From contig NZ_QNRI01000002.1 in assembly GCF_003315295.1 (NCBI RefSeq), positions 539,979-603,978 of the forward strand: a stretch of 64,000 nt of DNA, given 5' to 3'. The notes beneath the pieces were generated by a model. The model had not been told where the DNA came from and did not search any database. It saw only the letters and a list, made by a program, of their open reading frames with translations. Shown here one piece after another: positions 26,979-34,220 of this stretch. The DNA comes from Paraliobacillus ryukyuensis. GTDB lineage: Bacteria; Bacillota; Bacilli; Bacillales; Amphibacillaceae. Both the position numbers and the translations under genes were made by a program. The first letter of the stretch is position 1. Each line of letters opens with the position of its first letter.

Positions 26979-27752
26979 ATGATCACAATTGATTTACACA
27001 GCCACGTGAAAATCTCAAAAAAATCGGACTTTATGCCGGACTATTTTGAAGAGATGATTCGTGAGGCAAAACAAAACGGTTTAGCTTCGATTGCGATGAC
27101 AGAACATTTTAATACGAGACGTTTTCTAGATATCTATGATTATATTGATGCGAATTTTACCTATGTAGATGGCTATTATTTTGTACATGGTGTACGCGTA
27201 TTTCCTGGGATAGAAGTCGATGTGCAAGAAGTTGGTCACATTCTATTAATCGGGGATCGTAATGCTATTTTAGAAGTTCGGGCAGCGTTAGAACCGTATA
27301 CAGAAAAAAGGCACTTTATTCCATTTGCGCAATTAATGGACATAGCCGAGCACTACGAATTATTGAAAATCGGTGCGCATCCATTTCGAGAAAGCACACC
27401 ACTCACGCATTTGCCAAAAGAACAATTGCAACGTTTAGATGCCTTTGATATGAATGGGAAAGATTTATATGCATATGGGATTGAAGATTATCAAGCGCGG
27501 TTAAACCAGTTTGCAGAAGAAATCGGACTTCCAATCGTCGGTGGCAGTGACACGCACCAATTCTTGCAGTATGGTGCGATTATGAATGAAGTGGGTCGTG
27601 ATTTTCGTACAGTGACGGAATTAAAAGCGGCTATTCGAGAAGGGGATTATCAAGTGAAGCTTGCGGATGATTTATATCTCAAAGTCAAAGCAGCTACTTT
27701 AGTGAAAAAATACATGAAGCGTTCCCTAGCAGCTGAACAACAAACCGTATAA
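26979..27752 (+). CDS. PHP-domain metal-dependent hydrolase linked to the ECF transporter
   Basis: The 257-residue protein is a PHP phosphoesterase: IDLHSHVKIS (HxH) near the N-terminus, MTEHFN near residue 40, PGIEVDV near 76, KIGAHPFRES near 129 and GGSDTHQ near 190 provide the usual metal ligands. PHP enzymes remove phosphate from small molecules such as histidinol phosphate or nucleoside 3',5'-bisphosphates. As the last gene of the ECF operon it probably acts on the imported compound. It ends at a strong terminator. Confidence 0.82.
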   Translation: MITIDLHSHVKISKKSDFMPDYFEEMIREAKQNGLASIAMTEHFNTRRFLDIYDYIDANFTYVDGYYFVHGVRVFPGIEVDVQEVGHILLIGDRNAILEVRAALEPYTEKRHFIPFAQLMDIAEHYELLKIGAHPFRESTPLTHLPKEQLQRLDAFDMNGKDLYAYGIEDYQARLNQFAEEIGLPIVGGSDTHQFLQYGAIMNEVGRDFRTVTELKAAIREGDYQVKLADDLYLKVKAATLVKKYMKRSLAAEQQTV

Positions 27753-27762
27753 TGAAATAAGG

Positions 27763-27789
27763 AAACCAAGCCGATGCTTGGTTTTTTTG
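27763..27789 (+). terminator. Rho-independent terminator of the ECF/PHP operon
   Basis: AAACCAAGC and GCTTGGTTT form a perfect 9-base stem around CGAT and run into seven T. Confidence 0.93.
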
Positions 27790-27865
27790 TTTAAATAAAA
27801 GGGAGTGGAATAAAACCACGTTGCGATTGTAAATTACTTAACATTGCATTAATATTTTTTAATAT

Positions 27866-27880
27866 TTGAAAACGCTTTAT
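27866..27880 (+). promoter_or_regulatory. Weak cre-like sequence upstream of hpf
   Basis: TTGAAAACGCTTTAT matches the cre pattern WTGNAANCGNWNNCW except at one conserved C. It may be fortuitous. Confidence 0.25.
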
Positions 27881-27950
27881 CAAGGTTGGTGTAGCAAGGT
27901 TTTTCTTAGCGTGTAAAAAAATCTACCGTGCTTTTTTAAATTTTTCTGTG

Positions 27951-27978
27951 TTTACACAGGAGGGAAAGGTGGTAATAT
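27951..27978 (+). promoter_or_regulatory. Candidate promoter of hpf
   Basis: TTTACA (27951-27956), 16 bases, TAATAT (27973-27978), 33 bases before the hpf ATG. A stress-sigma reading of the same stretch (GTTTAC ... GGTAAT) is poor, so sigma-B control cannot be claimed. Confidence 0.4.
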
Positions 27979-28010
27979 AGAAGTATAGATATAAAAAGGA
28001 GGACACTTAT

Positions 28011-28565
28011 ATGAAGTATAACATTAGAGGTGAAAATGTTGAGGTCACAGGGGCAATAAAGGAATACATTGAGAAAAAGATTGGCAAGCTTGAACGTTAT
28101 TTTGATACTACCCCAACATCAGATGTAAATGTCAATTTAAGTGTCTATAATGATGAGCAACAAATTGAAGTTACCATTCCAATGACAAATTTACTACTTC
28201 GTGCAGAAGAACAACACACAGATTTATATGCATCAATTGATTTAGTAGTAAATAAATTGGAACGACAAATTCGGAAATATAAAACAAAAGTGAACCGCAA
28301 AACGCGCCAACAAGGGGCACCAAAACACATTTTTGCGGAAATGGAAAAAGAAGCAACCGTTGAAAATCAACAAGATGAGAGTGACGATATCGAGATTGTT
28401 CGTACCAAACGATTTAATTTAAAACCAATGGATTCAGAAGAAGCAGTCCTACAAATGGATATGCTAGGACATGCATTTTACGTATTCACTAACGCAGAAT
28501 CGGGCGATACCAATGTAGTATATCGTCGCCGCGACGGAAAATACGGCTTAATCGAACCAAGTTAA
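28011..28565 (+). CDS. hpf: Long-form ribosome hibernation promoting factor
   Basis: The 184-residue protein has the HPF/YfiA N-terminal domain (about 1-100, [20 protein letters not shown]) and the long-form C-terminal dimerisation domain (about 125-184, [30 protein letters not shown] across residues 128-160). It joins 70S ribosomes into inactive 100S dimers in stationary phase. AAAAAGGAGGACAC precedes the ATG. In Bacillus this gene lies directly between fliT and secA; here it is separated from both by accessory DNA. Confidence 0.95.
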   Translation: MKYNIRGENVEVTGAIKEYIEKKIGKLERYFDTTPTSDVNVNLSVYNDEQQIEVTIPMTNLLLRAEEQHTDLYASIDLVVNKLERQIRKYKTKVNRKTRQQGAPKHIFAEMEKEATVENQQDESDDIEIVRTKRFNLKPMDSEEAVLQMDMLGHAFYVFTNAESGDTNVVYRRRDGKYGLIEPS

Positions 28566-28587
28566 TAAAAAATAAAATGAGTAGAGG

Positions 28588-28614
28588 GGTTCCGCTTTTG
28601 GCGGATCCTTTTTT
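28588..28614 (+). terminator. Rho-independent terminator of hpf
   Basis: GGTTCCGC and GCGGATCC pair with one mismatch around TTTTG and run into six T. Confidence 0.82.
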
Positions 28615-28710
28615 AATTGAATTAGTGGAAAATTATGTAATCAGAAGGTGTGGAGAGCTCCCCCTTTTTGTCCAAAAATGCGATTATCGACTGGTTTTGG
28701 AGATGATCGC

Positions 28711-28909
28711 GCGCTCAAGCAGTCATCATCGGCGCTCAAGCAGTCATCATCGGCGCTCAAGCAGTCATCATCGGCGCTCAAGCAGTCATCATCGGCGCTC
28801 AAGCAGTCATCATCGGCGCTCAAGCAGTCATCATCGGCGCTCAAGCAGTCATCATCGGCGCTCAAGCAGTCATCATCGGCGCTCAAGCAGTCATCATCGG
28901 CGCTCAAGT
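28711..28909. repeat. 21-bp tandem repeat (minisatellite), nine full units plus a partial tenth
   Basis: The unit GCGCTCAAG followed by CAGTCATCATCG recurs without change nine times from 28711 to 28899, and a tenth copy breaks off after GCGCTCAAG. The unit length is a multiple of three and four of six frames are open, which creates false ORFs such as RSSSHHR and DDDCLSA repeats. The whole gap between hpf and the NERD gene (28566-28916) holds only the hpf terminator and this array. There are no spacers, so it is not CRISPR. Confidence 0.95.
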
Positions 28910-28916
28910 ATTATTT

Positions 28917-29876
28917 TTATTTTAGTAATTCATTTAAATAGTAAGTTCGTTTGTATTTTTCTCCACTATAATTAAGTTCCATCCCAGTCAGCATTCGTTT
29001 AACAACACTAGATGACTCCACCGCAAGAAATTCCCTGGCTTCACTATTTTTAATTGAAGTTTTAAACAACAAACCATATTCTGTGAGGGCCTGCCTATGC
29101 GCATAACTATCCCTACTGCCACAAGAAGGACAAATCCAAGTTCGTTTATAACGCTGCATCATATCCCTTTTACAGGAAGGACACCAAACTCCTTTGCGGA
29201 TGTGCCTTTTTGGAATGTTATATTTCTCAATAACGTTTCCACGAAAATCAGTGTGATGTGTTTGTAAAACTCGGGCGACAGTTTGAAGTTGCCTCCTATC
29301 AAGTTTTTTCATTTTATACTGATTGGTTAACTCTCTTATGCGATTAGGTAATTGTTCACTGGTGAGAACGTCTGTCTGTTGATGCTCAAAATCGAGGATT
29401 ACATTCGAGTGGGTAAAACAAACGATAGGATGTACAGCTATGTCGTTAAAATTATGACTAACGAGAAATTTCTTAAGATGCAAACGTTGTTCATTCGCTT
29501 GCAACAGAGGATGAGCGTATGTTTCTTTGATGCCATCCAAGCTTCGAATCAGTTGACCTGCCTCATTAAAAGTTACAATTCCTTTTATATTTTTGGCTTC
29601 TATAATGAAAATTACAGTTGGGGTTAAAAGCAGGGCATCAATCTGAAATGCGTTATGCTCTCCTGGCAATCGTAAGCCATACAAGAGTATTGATGTAGGT
29701 AAATGGAGAAGTTGAAAATAATACTGTAAACTGGTTTCACCGTAATAACCTGCTAATTCTTTGCCTAATAGATCATGTAAGTGGTCAAAATTTGGAGATT
29801 TTTCATGAAGTCGTGGAAGAAGCGCTTGCAACTGAAGTAATTTTGAAGATTTGCTAGCGGGACGGAATACGTGCAT
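28917..29876 (-). CDS. NERD-domain protein with C-terminal zinc ribbon
   Basis: The 319-residue protein has a NERD (nuclease-related) domain at about 38-150, with QIDALLLTPTVIFIIEAKNI showing the D...ExK pattern of restriction-like nucleases, then a helical region and a zinc ribbon (CPSCKRDMM, then WICPSCGS) near 232-260. The C-terminus is basic. The function of NERD proteins is not settled; a DNA-processing role is plausible and it stands beside ligD/ku. GATGAGG precedes the ATG. The stop is eight bases from the end of the minisatellite. Confidence 0.78.
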   Translation of the reverse strand: MHVFRPASKSSKLLQLQALLPRLHEKSPNFDHLHDLLGKELAGYYGETSLQYYFQLLHLPTSILLYGLRLPGEHNAFQIDALLLTPTVIFIIEAKNIKGIVTFNEAGQLIRSLDGIKETYAHPLLQANEQRLHLKKFLVSHNFNDIAVHPIVCFTHSNVILDFEHQQTDVLTSEQLPNRIRELTNQYKMKKLDRRQLQTVARVLQTHHTDFRGNVIEKYNIPKRHIRKGVWCPSCKRDMMQRYKRTWICPSCGSRDSYAHRQALTEYGLLFKTSIKNSEAREFLAVESSSVVKRMLTGMELNYSGEKYKRTYYLNELLK

Positions 29877-29955
29877 TGATCAACCTCATCTCTTAAATAA
29901 TATGTTAGGTCTAGTTTACTTGAATCTCTTTAAGTAAACAACACCATTAACAAGT

Positions 29956-29993
29956 TTATCCATAAATCGAACTATAGTTCGATTTATGGATAA
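29956..29993. repeat. Perfect 38-bp palindrome at the 3' end of ligD
   Basis: The 17-base arms (29956-29972 and 29977-29993, from TTATCCATAAATCGAAC) pair perfectly around TATA. It begins three bases past the ligD stop codon, so it could be a stem-loop terminating or protecting that transcript, though no T run follows. The core CGAACTATAGTTCG recurs in the ku terminator. Confidence 0.85.
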
Positions 29994-29996
29994 TTA

Positions 29997-31814
29997 TTAC
30001 AAATAATCTGCAATTAATTGCTTGATCTGAGTAATTGGCTGGCCATCCCTTACTTCATCATATGAGCGAAAAGGACAACCTTTCTTCAACACTCGTTCGA
30101 CTACATTGTCGATGGTAAATAAATCGGGTGATATGTTCGCAGTTAATTCATCCCAAAATAGGGGACAAGCGACGTTGGCATTGGCTGTTTTGCGTAGGGA
30201 ATATGGCGCAATTAGTGTTTTGTTTTGGCCATGTTGCACGTAGTCGATATATAATCTTCCTTTCCGATTTTTCTTCAAGCGTTCTGTGGTAAACAAATCA
30301 GGATGTTTTTTTTCTAACAAAAAGGCAATCATCTGTGTGAATTTACCCGTCTCTTCATAAGTAAGCGCACCGGTCGTAATTGGAATATGTACTTGTAGGC
30401 CTTTACTACCGGAGGTTTTGACAAAAGATACTAACTTTAATTGATCAAACATAGTTTTCAATAACTGTGCAGCAAATACGGCTTTTGAAAAATCTGCGTG
30501 GCTTGCTGGATCGAGATCAAATACGATTTCATTTGGCACAGCAGTGGAAACATATTGAAAAGGGATGTGATATTCGATTGCACCGTGATTAGCAAGCCAG
30601 ATTAGTCCTTCCACTGTCTCACATAACATTTTCCCATCTTGACCTGCCACGGAAGTTGGTGCATAATCTGGTACATTTTTTTGAAAAAAACTTTCTCCCT
30701 CAATGCCATCTGGACATCGAATAATGGTCAGTGCTCGACCGGATAAAAAAGGAAGCATATAGGGTGAAATAATACGAAGGTATCGAAGTAGTTCCCCTTT
30801 TGTTACCTTCTGTGCTGGCCAAAAAACTTTTTCTTCATTTGTGATCGATACGGTGTCTGGGAACATAGCTAGATCGTGTTGCATTTTTTCATAAGTACAA
30901 GCAGTAGGATCTAAATCGAATCGAAACGCCTGAAAACGTGGTTCACGTATGTCATTATTGTCCACACTTAAACAGTTGATTGCTACACAGACGGTAGGTG
31001 AAATGTCAAGTCTGTCCCCATTTTTTTGTCCATTGTCTTTGATGAATTGTACTATCGTAGCTAATCGTTCCCCTGTTAATCCATGTTTCCATTTTCCAAT
31101 CGCCATTAGCTGATTCTTTTTATATACAGCTAATGAAAAATAGCCATTACTTCCGTCATAGGAGGTAATAATGCCGGTAATGGTTCGCCAATTTTTTACT
31201 TTAAACCAATCGTGATGTTGTTTCCCGACTTGGTAAAGACTGTCACGTCGTTTTGCAATAATTCCTTCCCCGAAACCAGCGCGGACCAAATCATATAACT
31301 TGTGGGCATCATGATAACTGTCGACATATCCGAGTCGTTCTTGCCACTTAATCCAGCGTGTTGCATCAAAATCCAACTTTTTCATTAAAGTAGCCAACTT
31401 ATTTTTTCGTTCTAAATAGGGAAGTTCATGTAATGATTTGCCAGCAACACGGAGAAAATCGAAACACAGATAATGTGCAGGTCTAAGCATAGTTCGCTGG
31501 TTAATACTATCTGTTACATGCAACCGCCCGCGTTGTTGTAATAATGAAAAATTAGCTTGAATATCTGTACTCAAAATCACAAGTTCTCCATCTAACTGCA
31601 AAGGTAAATCGACAGCAATTAAGTCTCGTTTTTGTTCACACCAAGCAATAATTTCCGGAAATTGCTTCGTTAAGTCTGTTCCGTTCCGGCTAGTCAATGT
31701 AATTTGTTTTTCACTCCAAAATAGTATAGCTCGAAACCCGTCATATTTTATTTCATAACACCAATCACTATCATCGGGTAGTGTTTCCGCATAAATTGGT
31801 TGCATTAATTTCAT
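29997..31814 (-). CDS. ligD: NHEJ ATP-dependent DNA ligase LigD (ligase-polymerase form)
   Basis: The 605-residue enzyme has an N-terminal ATP-dependent ligase domain (EIKYDGFRA with Lys23 the probable adenylated residue, then TSRNGTDLT) and a C-terminal primase-polymerase domain (VFWPAQKVTKGELLRYL, RCPDGIEGESFFQKN, EIVFDLDP with catalytic acidic residues, VKTSGSKGLQVHIP). There is no phosphoesterase domain, as in B. subtilis LigD (YkoU). With Ku it repairs double-strand breaks, in Bacillus mainly in spores. I chose ATG 31814 over 31877 because AGAGGTG is well placed and a sigma-G-like promoter lies between the two. Confidence 0.93.
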   Translation of the reverse strand: MKLMQPIYAETLPDDSDWCYEIKYDGFRAILFWSEKQITLTSRNGTDLTKQFPEIIAWCEQKRDLIAVDLPLQLDGELVILSTDIQANFSLLQQRGRLHVTDSINQRTMLRPAHYLCFDFLRVAGKSLHELPYLERKNKLATLMKKLDFDATRWIKWQERLGYVDSYHDAHKLYDLVRAGFGEGIIAKRRDSLYQVGKQHHDWFKVKNWRTITGIITSYDGSNGYFSLAVYKKNQLMAIGKWKHGLTGERLATIVQFIKDNGQKNGDRLDISPTVCVAINCLSVDNNDIREPRFQAFRFDLDPTACTYEKMQHDLAMFPDTVSITNEEKVFWPAQKVTKGELLRYLRIISPYMLPFLSGRALTIIRCPDGIEGESFFQKNVPDYAPTSVAGQDGKMLCETVEGLIWLANHGAIEYHIPFQYVSTAVPNEIVFDLDPASHADFSKAVFAAQLLKTMFDQLKLVSFVKTSGSKGLQVHIPITTGALTYEETGKFTQMIAFLLEKKHPDLFTTERLKKNRKGRLYIDYVQHGQNKTLIAPYSLRKTANANVACPLFWDELTANISPDLFTIDNVVERVLKKGCPFRSYDEVRDGQPITQIKQLIADYL

Positions 31815-31831
31815 GCCATTCACCTCTTGGT

Positions 31832-31861
31832 TAGCATGAGCGATCAGGAAGTGTTTATTCC
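31832..31861 (-). promoter_or_regulatory. Candidate sigma-G promoter of ligD
   Basis: Read on the minus strand: GGAATA, 17 bases, CATGCTA, against the sigma-G pattern TGAATA-N17/18-CATACTA (one mismatch in each element). It ends about 18 bases before the chosen ligD ATG. Confidence 0.55.
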
Positions 31862-31872
31862 ACAATAATTCA

Positions 31873-31902
31873 TTCATAAAAAATACAACAACTCACAAAC
31901 TA
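31873..31902 (+). promoter_or_regulatory. Candidate sigma-G promoter of ku
   Basis: TTCATA, 17 bases, CAAACTA resembles sigma-G elements (two mismatches in -35, one in -10), placed 23 bases before the chosen ku ATG at 31926. Confidence 0.42.
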
Positions 31903-31925
31903 TGGAGAAAGGAGGCGTTCAGCAC

Positions 31926-32786
31926 ATGCACACAATGTGGAAAGGAACAATCAGTTTTGGTCTGGTCAATATTCCAGTAAAATTACATGCAGCAACAGAA
32001 AATAAAGATGTGAAACTCAGGCAATTGCACAAAGAGTGTCAAACGCCGATCAAATATGAAAAGATATGTCCTGTATGTAATAAGGAAGTGAAAAATGAAG
32101 ACATTGTGAAAGGATATGAATACACGACCAATAAATTTGTCGTACTCACGGATGAAGAGTTAGCAGAGATTCAAGAGGCAAATGCAGATAAATCGGTACA
32201 GATCGTTGATTTTGTTCAATTAGAAGAGATTGATCCAATCTATTTTGAAAAAAGTTATTATCTTTCACCAAATGATGGCGGGGGAAAAGCATATACATTA
32301 TTGAGGCAAGCATTAGCTGATTCTAATAAAATTGGGGTAGCAAAAATGATGATTCGCTCCAAAGAGCAACTAGCGGTGATACGGGTATATGAAAACACGC
32401 TTGTAGTCGAGACAATTCATTATCCTGATGAGGTTAGAAATGTAGCGGATGTGCCAAATATACCTGAAGCGATTGAAATTCCTAAAAAAGAATTGGATAC
32501 TGCAAAAATGTTAATCGATCAATTAACCGTTGCGTTTGAACCAGAGAATTATAAAGATAACTATCGCACCGTATTATTGGATTTAATTGAAGAGAAAAAA
32601 AATCAAGGGGAAATCACCTCTGTACAACAACAACCCTCCAAACAAATGCCGGATAATGTAACTAATTTGATGGATGCACTTGAAGCATCACTTGATCGAG
32701 CGAAAGGAACAAAACCGAAGCCGAAAAAACGTAAGACAACGAAGCCAAAACAAGCGGAACCAAAGCGTTCAAAAAAGAATGCCTAG
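31926..32786 (+). CDS. ku: Ku DNA end-binding protein
   Basis: Bacterial Ku of 286 residues: MHTMWKGTISFGLVNIPVKL start, the LHKECQTPIKYEKICPVCNKEV segment (residues 35-56), and ILDLIEEKK-like end of the core (LLDLIEEKKNQGE near 220), followed by a Lys/Pro-rich basic tail of about 45 residues that would bind DNA. Homodimers thread onto broken ends and recruit LigD. I chose ATG 31926, preceded by AAAGGAGG; the in-frame ATG at 31902 overlaps the putative -10 element. It diverges from ligD across 111 bases. Confidence 0.94.
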   Translation: MHTMWKGTISFGLVNIPVKLHAATENKDVKLRQLHKECQTPIKYEKICPVCNKEVKNEDIVKGYEYTTNKFVVLTDEELAEIQEANADKSVQIVDFVQLEEIDPIYFEKSYYLSPNDGGGKAYTLLRQALADSNKIGVAKMMIRSKEQLAVIRVYENTLVVETIHYPDEVRNVADVPNIPEAIEIPKKELDTAKMLIDQLTVAFEPENYKDNYRTVLLDLIEEKKNQGEITSVQQQPSKQMPDNVTNLMDALEASLDRAKGTKPKPKKRKTTKPKQAEPKRSKKNA

Positions 32787-32833
32787 CATCTAACATGTTT
32801 AACTATAAGATCGCAACAACCATATCAAATATG

Positions 32834-32889
32834 ACGAACTATAATGCATTTAAAAAGTGCTATGCAAATTATAGTTCGTTTATTTTTTA
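32834..32889. terminator. Terminator shared by ku and xylR
   Basis: ACGAACTATAAT..GCAT (32834-32849) pairs with ATGC..ATTATAGTTCGT (32862-32879) with a two-base bulge, followed by a T-rich tail (TTATTTTTTAT). It lies five bases from the xylR stop, so it may serve both converging genes. Confidence 0.75.
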
Positions 32890-32893
32890 TAAT

Positions 32894-34072
32894 TTATTCT
32901 AGTAATGGTCTTTCTTGCAAGAATTGTTCCATTGTAAAAGCTGACATTCCATACACAGTTGAATACATATTTAAGCTTGAAAATTGCACGTTTAGTTGTT
33001 CTTGATGAAAACCAATCGCATGTTCTTCTATCATATGTTCCATGGCTGGACGAATCCATTTTTCGGCTTTGGCCATTTGATTTCCAATGACAATCATACG
33101 TGGATTGAAAATATTGATACAATTAGTCAAGCCAATTCCGATATAGGTACCAATGGTATTAAATAAAGCGATAGCTGTTTCGTCTCCGCTGTTTGCTAAA
33201 TCAATTAAAACATGGAGCGGATCATTCGTATTTTGGTCAATAAGTTTAGCTTCGTAAGCTTGCTTTATTAATGCTTGTTCAGAAGCGTAGCGCTCCCAAC
33301 ATCCTTTATTCCCACAACGGCAGGGGATCCCGTCCTTTTCAATTGTCATGTGGCCTAATTCACCAGAAAAACCTTGCATACCTTTGTATAGCTTGTTATC
33401 CAAAATTAATCCAACTCCAATTCCAGCACCAATACTAGCATAAATCATGTGGTCCACCGCTTCTTCAAAGCCAAATACTTTTTCCCCATACGCACCAGCA
33501 TTTGCTTCATTTTCAATGACTACTGGGAGATGGTAGTGCTGTTCCATGTGTGCTTTGAGGTCAATGCGCTTCCACCCCAGATTGGGCGCAAGTAAGATTT
33601 CTCCTTCGTTACTTATCACACCTGGCACCCCGATTCCAATGCCGACAATACCATAGGGACTAGTTGGCGCAGCTTTAATTAAGGTATCAATGACTTCCAT
33701 TAATCTCTTCATGACTTGATTAAAATTGGTTGTCTCGATCAGAACGCGTTGCTCATGCACGATGTTTCCTTCTAAATCCGTAAGCACGCCTAGGATGTCG
33801 TGTACCCTTAAATCTATCGCGATTGAAAAACCAGCACTTTGGTTAAATAACAGCATAACCGGTCGACGTCCACCACTTGATTCACCGGGTCCTGATTCTT
33901 CAATGATTTTTTCACCCAATAATTCCTGGACTAAAGATGATACGGTACTTTTATTTAACCCAGTTTGTTGCGCTATTGCAGCGCGCGAAATGGGGGTACG
34001 ATTAATAATCGTTTCTAATACAATGGTTTTATTTTCTTTTTTTATAATATGTTGATTCCACGTTTGATGCAT
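32894..34072 (-). CDS. xylR: Xylose-responsive ROK family repressor XylR
   Basis: The 392-residue ROK repressor has an N-terminal winged helix (about 15-75, ISRAAIAQQTGLNKSTVSSLV), GESSGGRRPVML linker, and a ROK domain with GIGVPGVI, IENEANAGAYGEK, the zinc ligands CRCGNKGCWE and SGELGHMTIE. The sequence follows B. subtilis XylR closely. Without xylose it should bind the operator ahead of xylA. ATG 34072 with AGGAG upstream is preferred over GTG 34093. Its -10 (TATAAT, 34099-34104 complement) is followed upstream by a perfect 12-base palindrome, GTAGCATGCTAC, at 34107-34118. Confidence 0.93.
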   Translation of the reverse strand: MHQTWNQHIIKKENKTIVLETIINRTPISRAAIAQQTGLNKSTVSSLVQELLGEKIIEESGPGESSGGRRPVMLLFNQSAGFSIAIDLRVHDILGVLTDLEGNIVHEQRVLIETTNFNQVMKRLMEVIDTLIKAAPTSPYGIVGIGIGVPGVISNEGEILLAPNLGWKRIDLKAHMEQHYHLPVVIENEANAGAYGEKVFGFEEAVDHMIYASIGAGIGVGLILDNKLYKGMQGFSGELGHMTIEKDGIPCRCGNKGCWERYASEQALIKQAYEAKLIDQNTNDPLHVLIDLANSGDETAIALFNTIGTYIGIGLTNCINIFNPRMIVIGNQMAKAEKWIRPAMEHMIEEHAIGFHQEQLNVQFSSLNMYSTVYGMSAFTMEQFLQERPLLE

Positions 34073-34136
34073 GTGTTCTCCTACTTTCTTCACGTTTGAT
34101 TATATCGTAGCATGCTACATAATAGTTTACCAAAAA

Positions 34137-34163
34137 CTTTGTTTATTGACTAGACAAACTAAG
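34137..34163. promoter_or_regulatory. xylO-like operator
   Basis: CTTTGTTTAT (34137-34146) and ACAAACTAAG (34154-34163) form an imperfect inverted repeat with 8 of 10 matches, close to the B. subtilis xyl operator halves TTAGTTTGT/ACAAACTAA. It overlaps the -35 element of the xylA promoter. Confidence 0.72.
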
Positions 34164-34179
34164 TTAGTATTGCTATACT
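34151..34179 (+). promoter_or_regulatory. xylA promoter (sigma-A type)
   Basis: TAGACA (34151-34156), 17 bases, TATACT (34174-34179): one mismatch in each element. The -35 lies inside the right half of the xylO-like repeat, so XylR binding would block it. Confidence 0.7.
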
Positions 34180-34220
34180 TTACCTAAAGTTAGCCAAAAA
34201 TATAAAGGTGGGTGTGTGTA

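Noticed and set aside
28711..28909. CRISPR array
   Set aside because: The units are directly contiguous with no spacers, and no cas genes are near.
28577..28975. Long repetitive ORFs on both strands (RSSSHHR, SALKQSS and SADDDCL repeats)
   Set aside because: They arise because the 21-bp repeat is a multiple of three and open in four frames; the + ORFs overlap the hpf terminator region or lack a good ribosome binding site.
31815..31877. Longer LigD starting at 31877
   Set aside because: The extra 21 residues have no counterpart in B. subtilis LigD, lack a good ribosome binding site, and contain the sigma-G-like promoter.
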